Below, piece by piece: positions 36,240 through 47,859 of a DNA stretch of 64,000 nt. The first letter of the stretch is position 1; each line of letters starts with the position of its first letter. Source of the stretch: Aspidiotus rigidus (Eukaryota; Arthropoda; Insecta; Hemiptera; Diaspididae). The DNA lies in the NCBI GenBank assembly GCA_035079385.1, contig JAVHKY010000034.1, positions 1,984,001-2,048,000 on the forward strand. Reading direction: 5' to 3'. The translations under genes were made by a program, and so were the position numbers. A model generated the notes under the pieces. That model worked only from the letters and a program-made list of their open reading frames with translations. It searched no databases and was not told the origin of the DNA.

Positions 36240-36770
36240 CCAATAGAAACGCAGCACATAGACGAATGAACCAATCATACCGCGGAAGACTCGAAAGCTA
36301 GCAGTTTTAGACATACCAGATCAGGTTTAACTACCTACTGGCTGAGAAGAAACAACTAAGAAGCAATAATGGGAGATAAGATGATCGAGAAAAAAACGAT
36401 GAAAAAGTACAGAAGAAGAGAGTTGAAAACAATGCGAGAAGTAAGATTAAGATGAAACTACGACTTTGATCTCTTCCAATCAGTTCATCAGAAACATGCT
36501 GATTTCTTAAGGAAGTTGTTGGTCAACCTCGCGCGTAGGCTCCATCCTGTCTGTCCTGAACAGCGCGAGTTCGAAAAACTTCTACACGTTGTACAAAAGC
36601 CCACTCCAAACTTCATTACTTCGCTCTACTCGTCCTCCATAAGCAAAAATTGTTCCATTTTCCCTGCCAAAGAAGCATCGAAGCTATAAAGAATTTCTAT
36701 GAACGCAAAACTGATGCATCCGTCAATTCCTCCGAAGATATCTTCCGCGTCCGTGATTAATCTAGTCTAA
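36240..36770 (+). other. Unidentified coding-like fragment after PLE-2
   Basis: About 36465-36690 reads in one plus-strand frame as FQSVHQKHADFLRKLLVNLA...HPVCPEQREFEKLLHVVQKP..., then switches frame to IEAIKNFYERKTDASVNSSE. The composition is unlike the CpG-rich intron that follows. It may be the N-terminal piece of another retroelement; the family is not established. Confidence 0.35.
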
Positions 36771-37970
36771 TTGTATCACAATTTCACGCGCGCGAAAGAT
36801 GCAAACGGATAGCATCATTTGCCAAGAATACGTCTAGCATATCCCTTTTTTCCCTCGACAATCGAATTACGTTCGCCGAAAAAAACACGTTATGTATCTA
36901 ATAACGCGCGAGAAACGCTCTATCTTATTTTCGCTTCCACGCGTTTTTCGCTTTTAATTCGCGAGAAAATTGCAATACTACCAAATCAAGTCTCCGCGTA
37001 CCTCACTCGAAGCTCGCCAATCTTCGTGCTGCTGGCGGTTCGAATTTTGCGGAAAAATAAAGAGAGGACCACCAACCAGATAAGCCACGCGCTCTATATA
37101 TATTGCGTTCACGCTGGAAGAAAATGTATCGTCGAAGCCAAAATAATAAAGTCGTTTTCACGATGAGAAAATAATTACAATAATGGGTGCAGCAGCTCAC
37201 TCTCGAATTCGACTCTATTACCAGATAGGAAAGAGGACAAAAAAATTACGGCAAGGACGAAAAAACTTATACGATTCCGGCGTATTACAAATTTATTATT
37301 ATTGAAAGAATGGCTCGCTTAAGTGATTGAAAATTCGTACTCTACGTGTTATAGTCGAAAAATTCATTTCGATATCGTTTCGAGGCACGTAATTTGCAGG
37401 CAATAAACGTTGAAAAGTTTTCACGACGAACGCTACCGATCGGTTCTTCTTTTTTCATTCGTATCGGGATGATTTTGTGGTAAAATAGATAGTGTGCCTC
37501 TTCAATGCTAGTGGGAAAAGATTTGGAAAAATACGGCCTTCGAGCACTATACAGGGAGGATAATGTAGAGAAATTTCGACCTACAAGCTATATGAAGAAG
37601 GGAGGAAGCTATGCATACGTACATATGAAAGAGGAAGGGGCACCTGAAGGAATTTAGACTCTTTCGCTGGATTGGACACAGTGTACGGGGGGTTTAGATC
37701 TACTTTAGGAACTCTACCTTCTTAATCAGAAGCAGGAACATCGTAAATTTCAACCGCTGAGGGAATTTCTGACCTACTTGAAAGAAATTTTGACTTTCTT
37801 CGAACTATTGAGAGACCAAATAATTGATCCCAATCACCATACAACAGAATTCCCGTAGTCAATCGTGAGCTCCAGCCATATGAGCTTCATACCCTTGTCC
37901 AGAAACTGTTCTCATCCTCCATCTTCCATACCGAACACTTAATATACGAGATAATTTTGATTCCACTTAC
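36771..37970. other. Eph intron A-B, next to exon A
   Basis: CpG-rich ordinary intron to about 37.48 kb. A short piece of the CAAGTCC / TTGGAAAAATxCGxCCTTCGA vocabulary follows (37490-37800). The exon A donor GTAAGT lies at 37970-37965 on the minus strand. No gene is supported. Confidence 0.45.
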
Positions 37971-38256
37971 CGATGAGTTTGTAACTTTCCGGCTCCCAAG
38001 GTGGTGGTTCTCGGGTGGCGGCATCGAACTCGTAATACAGCAACGAGAACGTCTCCTTACACGAAAGAGCGTTGCCTGGAAACAGCGAGCAATCGCGTAT
38101 CGTGAACTTGATCTCGATATAGATGCGATTCGCCTGAGCCCGCTCGATGAACGGCGTCCACAACCAGTTGTTCACATTATTGTACGCCACATCGCACACT
38201 ACGTAAGATCGCCAATTTATACCCTTTTCGAAATTCGTAAAACTCTCCTCGACCCA
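37971..38256 (-). CDS. Eph: Eph receptor tyrosine kinase, exon A (ephrin-binding domain, main part)
   Basis: This 286-bp exon encodes the N-terminal two thirds of the ephrin ligand-binding domain, displayed outside the cell. Seen directly: acceptor TTACAG at 38262-38257 and donor GTAAGT at 37970-37965. The 95 residues open WVEESFTNFEKGINWRSY and include NNWLWTPFI, RIYIEIKFTIRDC and SCKETFSLLYYEFD. These are Eph signatures (WxxTxFI, YIEIxFTxRDC, CKETFxLYYxEsD). The three cysteines (residues 21, 56, 66) are the expected ones: 56 and 66 pair in the family, and 21 pairs with the exon B cysteine. Entry is phase 0; exit leaves one G that joins GT of exon B. The preceding exon, expected to carry the start of the mature protein, was not found between here and 64000. 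Confidence 0.96.
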
Positions 38257-39585
38257 CTGTAATCAAAAAAGAAAAACGAAGCAAAAATTAACACCAATTC
38301 CTTATCATCTTGACGTTCTGCAGCAACCACAATGAGAGAGGTAGCAGCTGCAGCAGCAATCCAAGCGTATGTTTCTCGATAGCGCTGCATATTATTATGT
38401 AGTTTCATGATTAACGTTAACGGTTTGAGAGATTAATCGCGTTCAAATTATTATCCGTCGCAACTAGCGCGCATACATTTTCATGAAATTCAAATTCCGC
38501 TCGTTACCTTGGCGAATAAACGTGCGAAAGACGTATTACCCGGCCACCGTCCGTCCCCTACAGCTCCCGCTTAGGTATCATCTTCCTAGGCAAAACCTTT
38601 TCGCTTTGCACGCGCGTCTGGCGCGGCGCGGTGCCCGTTCTAAATAATGAATAACGCGAAAAACAGTTCGGATCACGCCACTACTAGCACTCGTTTTGCG
38701 AAATGAATATTTTACAATTTCTGTAAAAGAACCTCAAACCGAGATAACATTTACGGATGGGAAGGTTTCTAGTTGTAAATCTCCTCCGGTGTGTGTGTAT
38801 TTACGTGTTCTCTGTGTTCACCAACGTATTTCGGCGCCCTGTACGTATCTGTTGTTATATTTATGTATACAAGGATGGTAAAACGAATTTTCATTTCGAA
38901 AAAGCTTCTATACCGGAGTGTAAGCTCAGGTATACACTTCGGCATCGGCGACGACGTCGTTGCGGTTACACAAAGATATAGAGAGAAAAGGCTGCTGCGT
39001 GTAAAACGTATAATTCTCATCCGTTATGCACTCTCGTATCATCAGCTGCTGCCTCTCGCGCTACTTACATAGGCTGTTGCGAGCCTAACCGTATTCAAAT
39101 TATTATACACGCGAATATATTTATCTGTGCTAAGCAAACACACTTGTATATATAAAGTTAACAACAGCCTCTCCAGCATGCGAGGCAAAATTGAGAACAT
39201 AATGTCTATCTCGTATGTACCACCGCCCCGGTACCTAATTCAATCCAATTTCAGAAATTTTTCTTTACATTCTATTATTCGGCAAGGACGAGAGAAAGGA
39301 GTTTCAAACGTACCAACATCGTTGACGAGGACAAAATAATGTTCTTCGCTCTCGTGTCAATCAGATATTGTTATTCTGCCCCAACCGCTATACTAAAAGA
39401 GAAGAGACATTATTGTCCTATACCTGGCCGTAGCTTGTATGTAACCTCGCCTCATTGTTGTTGTAGCACTGGAATACGAGCGGAACATAATCGGAATGTT
39501 CTATCATATCCTTCAAATTTGCCGAACACGTTTTTGAAATGGAACCATCGTGGAACAACCAACCTCTAACCAAAAATCTAACATG
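38257..39585. other. Eph intron upstream of exon A, CpG-rich
   Basis: Ordinary intron. A minus-strand frame at 38217-38408 has an alanine-rich hydrophobic stretch resembling a signal peptide but runs straight through the exon A acceptor without a plausible donor, so it is not accepted as exon 1. The frames at 38696-39072 on the plus strand lack motifs. Confidence 0.5.
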
Positions 39586-39594
39586 GGTTTTCAG

Positions 39595-41135
39595 GAGTTT
39601 GTTGAGCCCAAATTAATATCGAAGTACCTAACCCTGTTCCTCCCCTCCTCTATGGGTTGCCAAAAGTTCACAAGATGAATACTCCTATGCGGCCTGTCGT
39701 CTCCTACGTCTCCTCCCCTGCCTATTTTCTGGCCAAGTTCTTGGATCGTTGGTTCAAGTCTCGAATCGAGTACGAGTCCCCCTACTCCGTTAAAAATTCA
39801 GTTTCTCTGGCCGAGAGGCTCAAAAATGTTACCTTGCCTCCGGGTACTAGCCTCTGCTCATTTGATGTAGCCGGCCTCTTTCCCAACATACCAAAGGCCC
39901 ATACTATGCAGTATATGGGTGACCTGCTTGTAAAGTTCAACATTCCTCATAACGAGATACAGGAATTTTTTGGCCTCCTTAATGCGTGCTGGTCCCCTAA
40001 CTTCTGTAAGTTCAATGGGAAATTTTACGAGTTTCCTGAGGAGGTAGGAATCCCCATCGGCTCTCCTTTGGGCTCTCTCGTTTCGGAGATATTTATGTAC
40101 AGATTTGAGGTTGACTTGTTTTCCTCTGGCCAAGTGCTACTGAGTCACATCCATTACTGGCACCGATATGTGGACGATATATTATGTGCGTGGACCGGTC
40201 CTCAAGAGCTCCTTGGTGAGTTTCTTCAGTATCTGAATAAAATGTATCCCTCCATAAAATTTACTACAGAAATTGGAGGTTCTTCCATAAACTTTCTCGA
40301 TCTCACTATCTTTGATAGAGATGGGGACCATGAATTTGCGATATTCAGGAAGGATACTTCGACCGATACAGTTGTCCACGGATCGTCCTTCTGTCCATTT
40401 TCTCATAAGATCGCTGCCTTCAATAGTTATATTCATCGACTGACTAGCATTCCGCTAAGTCAACCAGCTTTCCAAAAGGAGCTGGCGACCATTAAGCACT
40501 TGGCCGCAGTGAATGAGGTCAACTTGGACATTGACCGTATGGTCCGTAAAAAACTTACGAGGAAGGGCCTTGATTCTACCACTTCTCTCCCCCGCGATCT
40601 GAGTGGTAATAATAATAAGAGATTACGTTGGATCAAGCTCCCGTTTTTGGGTGAGTTTTCATCCAAGCTGACTCGTGTCCTCCGCCCCTTTGACTTCAGA
40701 CCTGCTTTTTATAACCTCACTACTGTGAAGGGTTTGTTTGTTAGGCTAAAGGACCCCATCACGCGGGGGGAGAGGAGCTGGGTGTAGAAATTGGAGTGCA
40801 AGGATTGTAACGGCGTATACATAGGCGAGACGGGTCGCCAGCTTGGAATTCGAGTAGAGGAGCACCTTAAGGCCTGGAAGAAAGGTAATTTGGGTGATTC
40901 GGCCTTTGCGGACCACCTTGTCTCCAGTGGTCATAGTTTCAAGGAAGGTTCGGCTACCCTTCTCCACAAGGAAAATTCTTACTTCAAGCGCGTTGCGTTG
41001 GAAAATATCGAAATAGTGCGTCGTCTGAACAGTGACGATATTACCGTGCTCAACAGGTATTTTCCCGACGAAGGTTTAGTTGAATTGGTCTACGAGTTTG
41101 AGTCACCTCGCGAGGGCTCGTTCGTTCAATCCTGA
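39595..41135 (+). pseudogene. PLE-3: Penelope-like element, RT plus GIY-YIG with one in-frame TAG
   Basis: An open frame runs 39657-40784 (376 aa). Residues 2-6 read PKVHK, a conserved early RT motif (usually GLPKIHK), preceded in frame by VPPLLYGL. Motif A has Asp70 in CSFDVAGLF (39864-39866). Motif B' is GIPIGSPLGSLVSEIFM (131-147), and motif C YVDD is 171-174 (40167-40178), so the catalytic aspartates are intact. Motif D/E (INFLDL) and the thumb follow. After TAG at 40785-40787 the same frame continues 114 codons as the endonuclease: KLECKDC, VYIGETGRQLGIRVEEH, and Glu-rich helices. The N-terminal domain and 5' repeat are missing (5' truncation near 39.6 kb). This is a different family from PLE-2/4. 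Confidence 0.9.
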
Positions 41136-41192
41136 TCTCGTTGGTATTCTGTTTTATGAGTCGTATCTGGGTCAGTGGCGTTCTAACTTTGC

Positions 41193-41223
41193 CCGATGAT
41201 GGTTTGTTAACCGAAAGATCTCG
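41193..41223 (+). ncRNA. Hammerhead-like motif in PLE-3 tail
   Basis: CCGATGA, then T plus GGTT-TGTT-AACC hairpin, then GAAA, then GATCTC. It lies about 60 bp after the endonuclease stop and has the same order and spacing as the PLE-4 motif. The flanks do not form a convincing stem I, so activity is doubtful. Confidence 0.3.
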
Positions 41224-41224
41224 T

Positions 41225-42300
41225 ATCTTCTCCTTTATATCTGCGGTCTTTGTAATTGGTTTTTTCGTTTACTCTACTCTTTGAGTATTCTGTCATTTCA
41301 GCCATGTCTTGATAAAAGTTGTAATATTGCAGCTGATAACTATGAGAAAACATGTTTAATGGAACACTGTCCCTTTGCCGGCCCTCTTCTCTCAAGTCAA
41401 GATGTTTTCAAGTCCCATTCCTGTACACAGTTCAGGATTCGAAATTGTTTCAAGTCTAATGTGGGGTGATTCTTAGAATGTGGAGAATATTGTAGATGCA
41501 GAAGCTGAGAAACTTGGAAGTTCTAGAGATGTGAAAGACAATATCTTGACCATATACTTTGCGGAGAAAAGTATTTGCTTCTGTATCTGATCTTGAAGGG
41601 GAAGATAGAAAGTGGAAAACATGGATTTGGTAGCAAAACAATATCATGGCTACAGAAGCATTCAATTTCGGAGGGCTGTGCCAAATGGCAGAAATGCGTT
41701 CTCTTTATTTCATTGTCTAACAACAATTGCCTTGATAGCCACCAACACTCTTGGAATAGAGCAGCACAAAATGAAAAAATGCTTACGCAGCCGCGTAAGC
41801 AATACACGACTTTTCACCTGTATCTACAATCAAGTTTTTTGCTTAAACTTTAACTCTAGTACTCCAATTTATTCAATGAATCGTTTTCTCAATAAGATAC
41901 ACACATCCTCAACATCTCTTGCCACTCTAATTCATTCTTGATCACCTCCGATTCTCAAGCATCTTTTAATGTTGGTTGTTGTAGACTCACGCATAACATT
42001 CATTCATGAGAAACTCAACACAAACGAGCAAATCTTTCACACATATAAAACTATTTCATCACTCAAAAAAATGACAAAATTATACGCAAAGGATTGTTGC
42101 ACCAATACTATACTAACACAACATTCATTCATGACTGATTCAACACGAACGAACACATCTTTAAAATTCATTCATAAAGAGCGTATCCTTACGTGTGTGA
42201 ACAGGTAACCCAAAAAATGAATAAAACTAGCTACAACTACACTGACAATCTACGTAATCAAAGGTTACCCTTCGCTTTTGATGACGAAAGCGACTACCTG
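41225..42300. other. Flank of PLE-3; AT-rich low-copy repeats
   Basis: Words such as AACATTCATTCATGA and CAACACxAACGA recur between 41990 and 42190. Frames at 41575-42208 lack motifs. No gene is supported. Confidence 0.35.
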
Positions 42301-44165
42301 AAGTTTAGTACTACAAAATATTAGTAGCTCGAATATTTGCAAATTTCATCAAATTAGTTCACGCTTCAATTTGAGATTTCTCACGAACCAGACATCGTAT
42401 CAACACCAAAAGTTCACAATTACATTTTTAGACATGTAAATTACAATATATCAACATTTGAAAAAAATTGAACAAACCATATCAGAGTTATAGGAGTGGG
42501 GAATTTTTTTTTAAAATTGGGTATATCTGTAGAACTACTGATCCGATCGTCAAAAAAAATGCAGGTGCACAACTTCAGATATAACACTACAACTTGACTA
42601 AGTTTCAAGAAAATCCATCCAGTAGTCTCGGAGGAGAAGTCCGGACAAATTTTGATCCATATATATATATAAGGAAACCTGAAATTTTTTTAATGACGTA
42701 GCGATGATCTATGACCTCTAAAACGTCGAGAAAGTTCATTTCCCCCCCCCTTTCTGCCACAACTGTGACGGGTGTAATACTCGCTTTTCTACGAAAAGTC
42801 GGTAAAAGACAACAATTTTGAAGCAGCAACACTATGCCAGTAGTAAGTGGGCCTGTATAGTACAGTTCACAAATCCTAGTCTACTGTTAGACTATATCCA
42901 ACGCTATCCATTGTTTGGTAAGTAGGGTTACTGTTGGATCATGTCCAATAGCCCAGTGTCACTTTTTCCAAAAGTGGCCCTACATGGTCTCAAAGTCTAG
43001 TATAGTGGACAAATAGTTACTTGTATAAACTGTGCTACACAGGTCCACATACCACTACTGGAATTGTATCGAAGTGGGACTGCTAGAGATGGGTCAACAA
43101 AAAGCGCAACCAAAGCTTCAATATGAAGAGTTGAAATACTTAAGGGAAAAAAGAAGCCTTTTGACTCAGCCAGAATTCATAAAAAGAGCAATTGAACAAG
43201 TGAAAATAAGGAGAACTATAAGAAAAAAGATAAGATTTGGTGGAATGCCTTCCTGGAGGAAGAATACTTTGTATTGCTGACAATCTAAGAAAATGGCAAT
43301 GATTGAGAATCATACTACAATTGTTGAAAATCTACTTGATAGGGAATACTTAAACTGGAAAAATCAGTTTCTCATCTGCTTGATATGATCTGTAAGACCC
43401 TAGGATAAGTCTCACTTGAAATGGTGTTGAGCCTCTACAGAGATTGAAACTGGAAATCATACCCTGATTATTGAACTCTGCTGCTCTTTTAGGTATTCTA
43501 AGAAGTGATGTTCAACCCTGGTTTTGTAATTGTTTCAAGGCCCTGTTCCATCTCCTTCTGATCACCAAAGTATATTGATGAAGTCACACACTTCTTCAAC
43601 TCGTATTCCTTATTGACAGTCAAACCTAATTCATGGTGAGAAAGACACTCTTAAGCCTAAAATCTTCCTCTAGGATTGGTTTATATTAGTTGTAGCCTAG
43701 CTTTTATGCCTGGAAGTGAAATTTAGTTTGATCCATACACCAGCAGTCATTGTCTACCTTAAAAGTTCACAGCTCAATTTCTCTCTGAGCCCACCTCTAC
43801 CGGAGTTCAGAGCTCCAATTTTTTGGAATCCCCCTCCATAAATGACCGCAACCCTCCAAGTCCGTAAATTAGGTGAACGTCATTGATGACGTCACAACGG
43901 AAGGTCATGATTTGAAACGCTCTTCTGGACTTGACTTGTGCTTAGCTTACGACTCTATCCTAACCTGCGACTCTGCAGTGAAATTGTCCCACCTCTACTG
44001 AGGTTTAGAGCTCAATATTGTTTCGAATACCTGCCTTTCAGAAGTTCATACCTCAAACGGTCCCCTCAGTACAGAAATAAAGCTCAAAAATTTTTGAGGT
44101 TCTACTGGAGACGTCACAAAGTTTGGACGTGGAGACGGTCGCTTCACGAGCGTACTCGATAAATT
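42301..44165. repeat. Assorted dispersed repeat fragments
   Basis: 42470-42700 ends in CCGGACAAATTTTGATCC plus an AT dinucleotide run, the look of a non-autonomous DNA transposon end. 43600-43760 shares AGCCTAAAATCTTCCTCT with 48440-48490. 43780-44060 contains CCACCTCTACYGGAGTTCAGAGCTC-type repeats. A short lysine-rich frame at 43032-43280 is unrecognised. Confidence 0.35.
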
Positions 44166-46245
44166 AGTTTCGAGGGGGAGGTCAATGGTTTCGCTGGTCT
44201 GCCATGACCTCCTCCTACTCGTTCAGATCCTGAGATTTTACTTCTATTACTCGTAATTGCTTGCGGGTAAAGAGAGATCGAATATATAAACGTACGTATT
44301 TCTCTGAAGAAAAAGCGATAGAAGTAATTCAGGTGGGGTAGATTTTCTTGAGTGGAGTCTGTAAAAATAGTCATTCCAAAACTAGTTTGTGACTTTCGGA
44401 ACCCATACGAAATTAACTCGTTCTTTTTTCTACTCCATATAAGACGAGTACGAAATACGTTGTGTCCCTCTTTGTTTCGTTACTCGCGAGCTTTTTGCTG
44501 CAATCTTATAGTCTTCGATTATTTTTATTATCCACTACTTTTTTTTTCTTGTTCCATGTGAATGAACAAATAAATTCTCATTCCGAGCAATATGTGTTCT
44601 TTCTTTCTATTCCATTAACTCGGTACATCTTTCTACGTATTTACGGCACTCTCATGGAGTACGATACATTGGCCACGTGTGCACATTTCTACTGTTATAT
44701 CTCGCGAGAAAGAAAAAAAAAACTTTGCGCGGTAAGTCAGTGTCGATATTAATTTCTTCGGTTCAGCTTTTCGACGACGCGCGGTAAACGAGGGAAAAGG
44801 GGTTTACATTCGTTCCGCCATCATTTCGTTAGACGAAAACGGTCGCGATTAACTTCGTTTTCGTCGAAGTACTCCTTAAGGTGTTTTTCATGCGACACAA
44901 TCTACGAATACGATCATTTATTGTGACTATAGGTTGCGGTTGAAGGTGCACGCGGAGGGCATTTCAACGCGGCCACGATGGATGGCGCAAAAACGGAGGA
45001 TTTTCGAAACTGTGCGTGCAAGTGTCGCGGCGCAAGCTGCCGAACTTTCGAACAATCGAAATACGAAAAACGTAATATGTATAGTAATTTATCCGAAACA
45101 GAGCCCTACGAACGCCGCCACGTTCGAATAAGAAATGAAGAAAATTTTCGAGGAAAAAGACAAAAGATGGCGAAGGAGAGAAAAAAAAAAAAAGAAAGTC
45201 GATTTGAATCGAAAAGTAAATGAGGGCGATATGAGATCTTTTCTTTCGCTTTCATTTCGATAAGCTCGCGCGAGAGACGAGATAAATATGGGATAAACGC
45301 CAAATCTGTGCTTTTCTTTTTTCAGTACGGAAAAAACTGTAACGATATTAAAGCTTTTTTCTCTCGTAGGCATTTGAAAGAATTTTTTGCCCTGCTACTA
45401 TTTGCTTTCATTTTCCATTCTGGTGGTAGACTCATGCACAGACAAGATACGAGTAACACGGTTAACATTGAGCGCGAGAGAAATCAAAGAAAAGGCATCC
45501 GCGTAACAACGGTCGGGTATTGCGGAAGATACAAATATTTCCTTGTCTCTTGAAGAACCGTCGCGCGAAAATCGCTTTTTTGATTAGGGAAATTGAGTTT
45601 TCGATAACGTATACATACGTTCGAATGAAGATGAGTGAAAAAGGACCACAGGATTCCAATTTCGTTGAACGTTCTCGTTCGAGATGACAATTTTCAAACA
45701 TGAATCGCCAAATGTATACAAATATCTGACACTTTTTGTACGGTACAATGAAGTGTTGTTGGGTAGAGTTTCGAGTCTTTCTGATATTGCGAAAGATGTA
45801 TTGATAAAACATCGGTCGCTAAGACGCTCATTTTGCTCTGTACTACTCACGGTAGCTGCATGCAGACCATATTGCAATCATATTTCGTCTGACACCATGA
45901 CCCAGGATTCCTTGTCGACTGCAAGCCGCAACATCGTTTTTGTGTTTCTCGTCTCGAGAGTATCAGCTATAAATTTCGCCTCCAAAGCTCATGTAGAAAG
46001 ACAAACTACCTTATTAACCTCCTTTTCACAACCTCATTTGAGGAAAAGGAGAAGGAAGATTACACGAGCTTTTCCATGACTCAAAAATTGTGAATTCCCC
46101 TCTGGAAATCAGGTGTTGCTGATATTAAATCGCATTCCCTTTTACGCTCTTTACAGAATTTGAAGACAAAATGTGTATTATGTAAAAAAAAAAGTGAGGG
46201 AATCAACAAAATCTTATGTATGTAAGATTCAGAGGCTTTTCAGGC
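44166..46245. other. Upstream Eph intron, CpG-rich ordinary intron
   Basis: Repeat-poor. Frames such as 45684-46079 (131 aa), 44978-45223 and 45462-45812 overlap frames on the other strand and carry no motifs. No Eph exon was found on the minus strand. Confidence 0.45.
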
Positions 46246-46249
46246 GAAC

Positions 46250-46445
46250 TTGTTCGTACTCCGCTTTGCTCGGAGGTGACAGAAACAACCGACTGTCTCT
46301 TGTCTACACGGGAACAAAAAAGCTGCAAAAAGTCTAAATTACTCGCGACTCGTACGTTTATCCGCGAGTTTTAGTGTAACACTGCGTATACGAAATAGCG
46401 TGCGTTCTTAAATATCCCCTCTTAGGAAGTCCACCACCAGAGAAA
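46250..46445 (+). repeat. Direct repeat flanking the 100-bp array, left copy
   Basis: TTTGCTCGGAGGTGACAGAAAC...GTCTACACGGGAACAAAA...CGAGTTTTAGTG...GTGTTCT-type text is repeated at 47665-47850. Confidence 0.6.
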
Positions 46446-46623
46446 CGGGCTGATCGCTTGTCGGTGCTCGATGTTTTTCGGCATTCCTATACCTCAAACT
46501 CTTTTCGGCGTGCAGACACAGAGGTTCGTCATGCACTTGTTCTTACCCCGCTCAGCTTTGCCAACTTGGGAGGCCAAAAATGTGGCACATTCCAACATTC
46601 CAAATGTGCCACTGTGCTATAAT

Positions 46624-47385
46624 GTCGTAACTAAGGCGAAATGGAGTATTATGTCAAAATAAGAATCAAGAGATCTGGGTCTTTTCTAGGGCGATAAAAG
46701 ACCTCTTTCTCTAGATTGTTATATTGTCGTACTAGATCGAAATGGAGTATTACGTAAAATAAGGATCAAGAGAAGTAGGTCTTTTCTAGGGTCATAAGAG
46801 ATCCCTCTCTCTGGATTGTTATACTGTCGTACTGAATCGAAATGGAGTATTACATAAAATAAGGATCAACAGAACTGGGTCTTTTCTAGGGTCATAAGGG
46901 ACCCCTTTCTCTGGATTGTTATACTGTCGTACTGAATTGAAATGGAGTATTACATAAAAAAAGGATCAAGAGAACTGGGTCTTTTCTAGAGCGATAAAAG
47001 ACCCCTTTCTCTGGAACTGTCGTACTTACTCAAAATTGAGTATTATGTAAAATAAGGATGAAGAGAACTGGGTCTTTTCTAGGGTTATAACAGACCCCTT
47101 TCTCTGGTTTGTTATACTGATGAGTATTACGTAAAATAAGGATCAAGAGAAGTGGGTCTTTTGTAGGGCGATAAAAGACCCCTTTCTCTGGAACTGTCGT
47201 ACTTACTCAAAATTGAGTATTACGTAAAATAAGGATGAAGAGAACTGGGTCTTTTCTAGGGTTATAAGAGACCCCTTTCTCTGGATTGTTATACTGATGA
47301 GTATTACGTAAAATAAGGATCAAGAGAAGTGGGTCTTTTGTAGGGTTTATAAGAGACCCCTTTCTCTGGATTGTTATGTTACTAT
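46624..47385 (+). repeat. ~100-bp tandem array, about eight monomers
   Basis: The unit carries GTCGTACTgAATCGAAATGG, AGTATTACgTAAAATAAGGA, AGAActGGGTCTTTTCTAGG and CCCTTTCTCTGGATTGTTAT. GTCGTA anchors lie at 46624, 46726, 46826, 46926 and 47019 (spacing 102, 100, 100, 93). The later units are shortened, with the GTCGTACT part missing from alternate copies, producing a higher-order pattern. The minus-strand frame 47207-47500 is the array read backwards and shows an internally repeated peptide (LILRNT...), not a gene. Confidence 0.85.
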
Positions 47386-47664
47386 ACAGTAATGAGAAAT
47401 CGTTATGAACGATCAACCGGACACCGTCTGCAACACTGCAACAGCAACCAGATACCAACGAGGTGATCTTATTAGTCTGTGACCCGATTCCTAATATCAA
47501 CTGGTAACTGGATGAACCAAATAACCAAAGCTAGACCCGATCAGCAAAACTAGTATGAAATATGAAATGGGTCACCATCATTCTCTATATGCCATAAAAA
47601 GTGCTCGCAGAATTGAAGAGTGCCACGTATGGCACAAATATGCCACGGTTGGCAACACTAATCC

Positions 47665-47855
47665 CAGTTTGCTCAGAGGTGACGGAACAACCGATTCAAT
47701 CGTCAGTTGTCTACACAGGAACAAAAGCGCTAAATCACTATGACGCTTTGTTGTTTATATACTGTACTTGTACTTTAATCTGCGAGTTTTAGTGCAACGC
47801 TTCCTACACAAAATGATTATAAAAACAGCATGTGTTCTCGCATCTATTTATAAAC
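47665..47855 (+). repeat. Direct repeat flanking the 100-bp array, right copy
   Basis: TTTGCTCAGAGGTGACGGAAC...TTGTCTACACAGGAACAAAA...GCGAGTTTTAGTG...TGTGTTCTC matches 46250-46445 in the same orientation, so the array sits inside an element with terminal or internal direct repeats. Confidence 0.6.
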
Positions 47856-47859
47856 GGGG

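Noticed and set aside
38217..38408. Minus-strand frame with an alanine-rich hydrophobic stretch just upstream of exon A, as a possible signal-peptide exon
   Set aside because: No plausible donor separates it from the exon A acceptor (the gap would be only ~40 bp), and it lacks the expected Eph N-terminal text before the ligand-binding domain.
44978..45223. 81-residue plus-strand frame starting MDGAKTEDF
   Set aside because: Ends in a lysine-rich low-complexity run and overlaps frames in two other phases; not supported.
47207..47500. 97-residue minus-strand frame with an internally repeated peptide
   Set aside because: It is the 100-bp tandem array read backwards.
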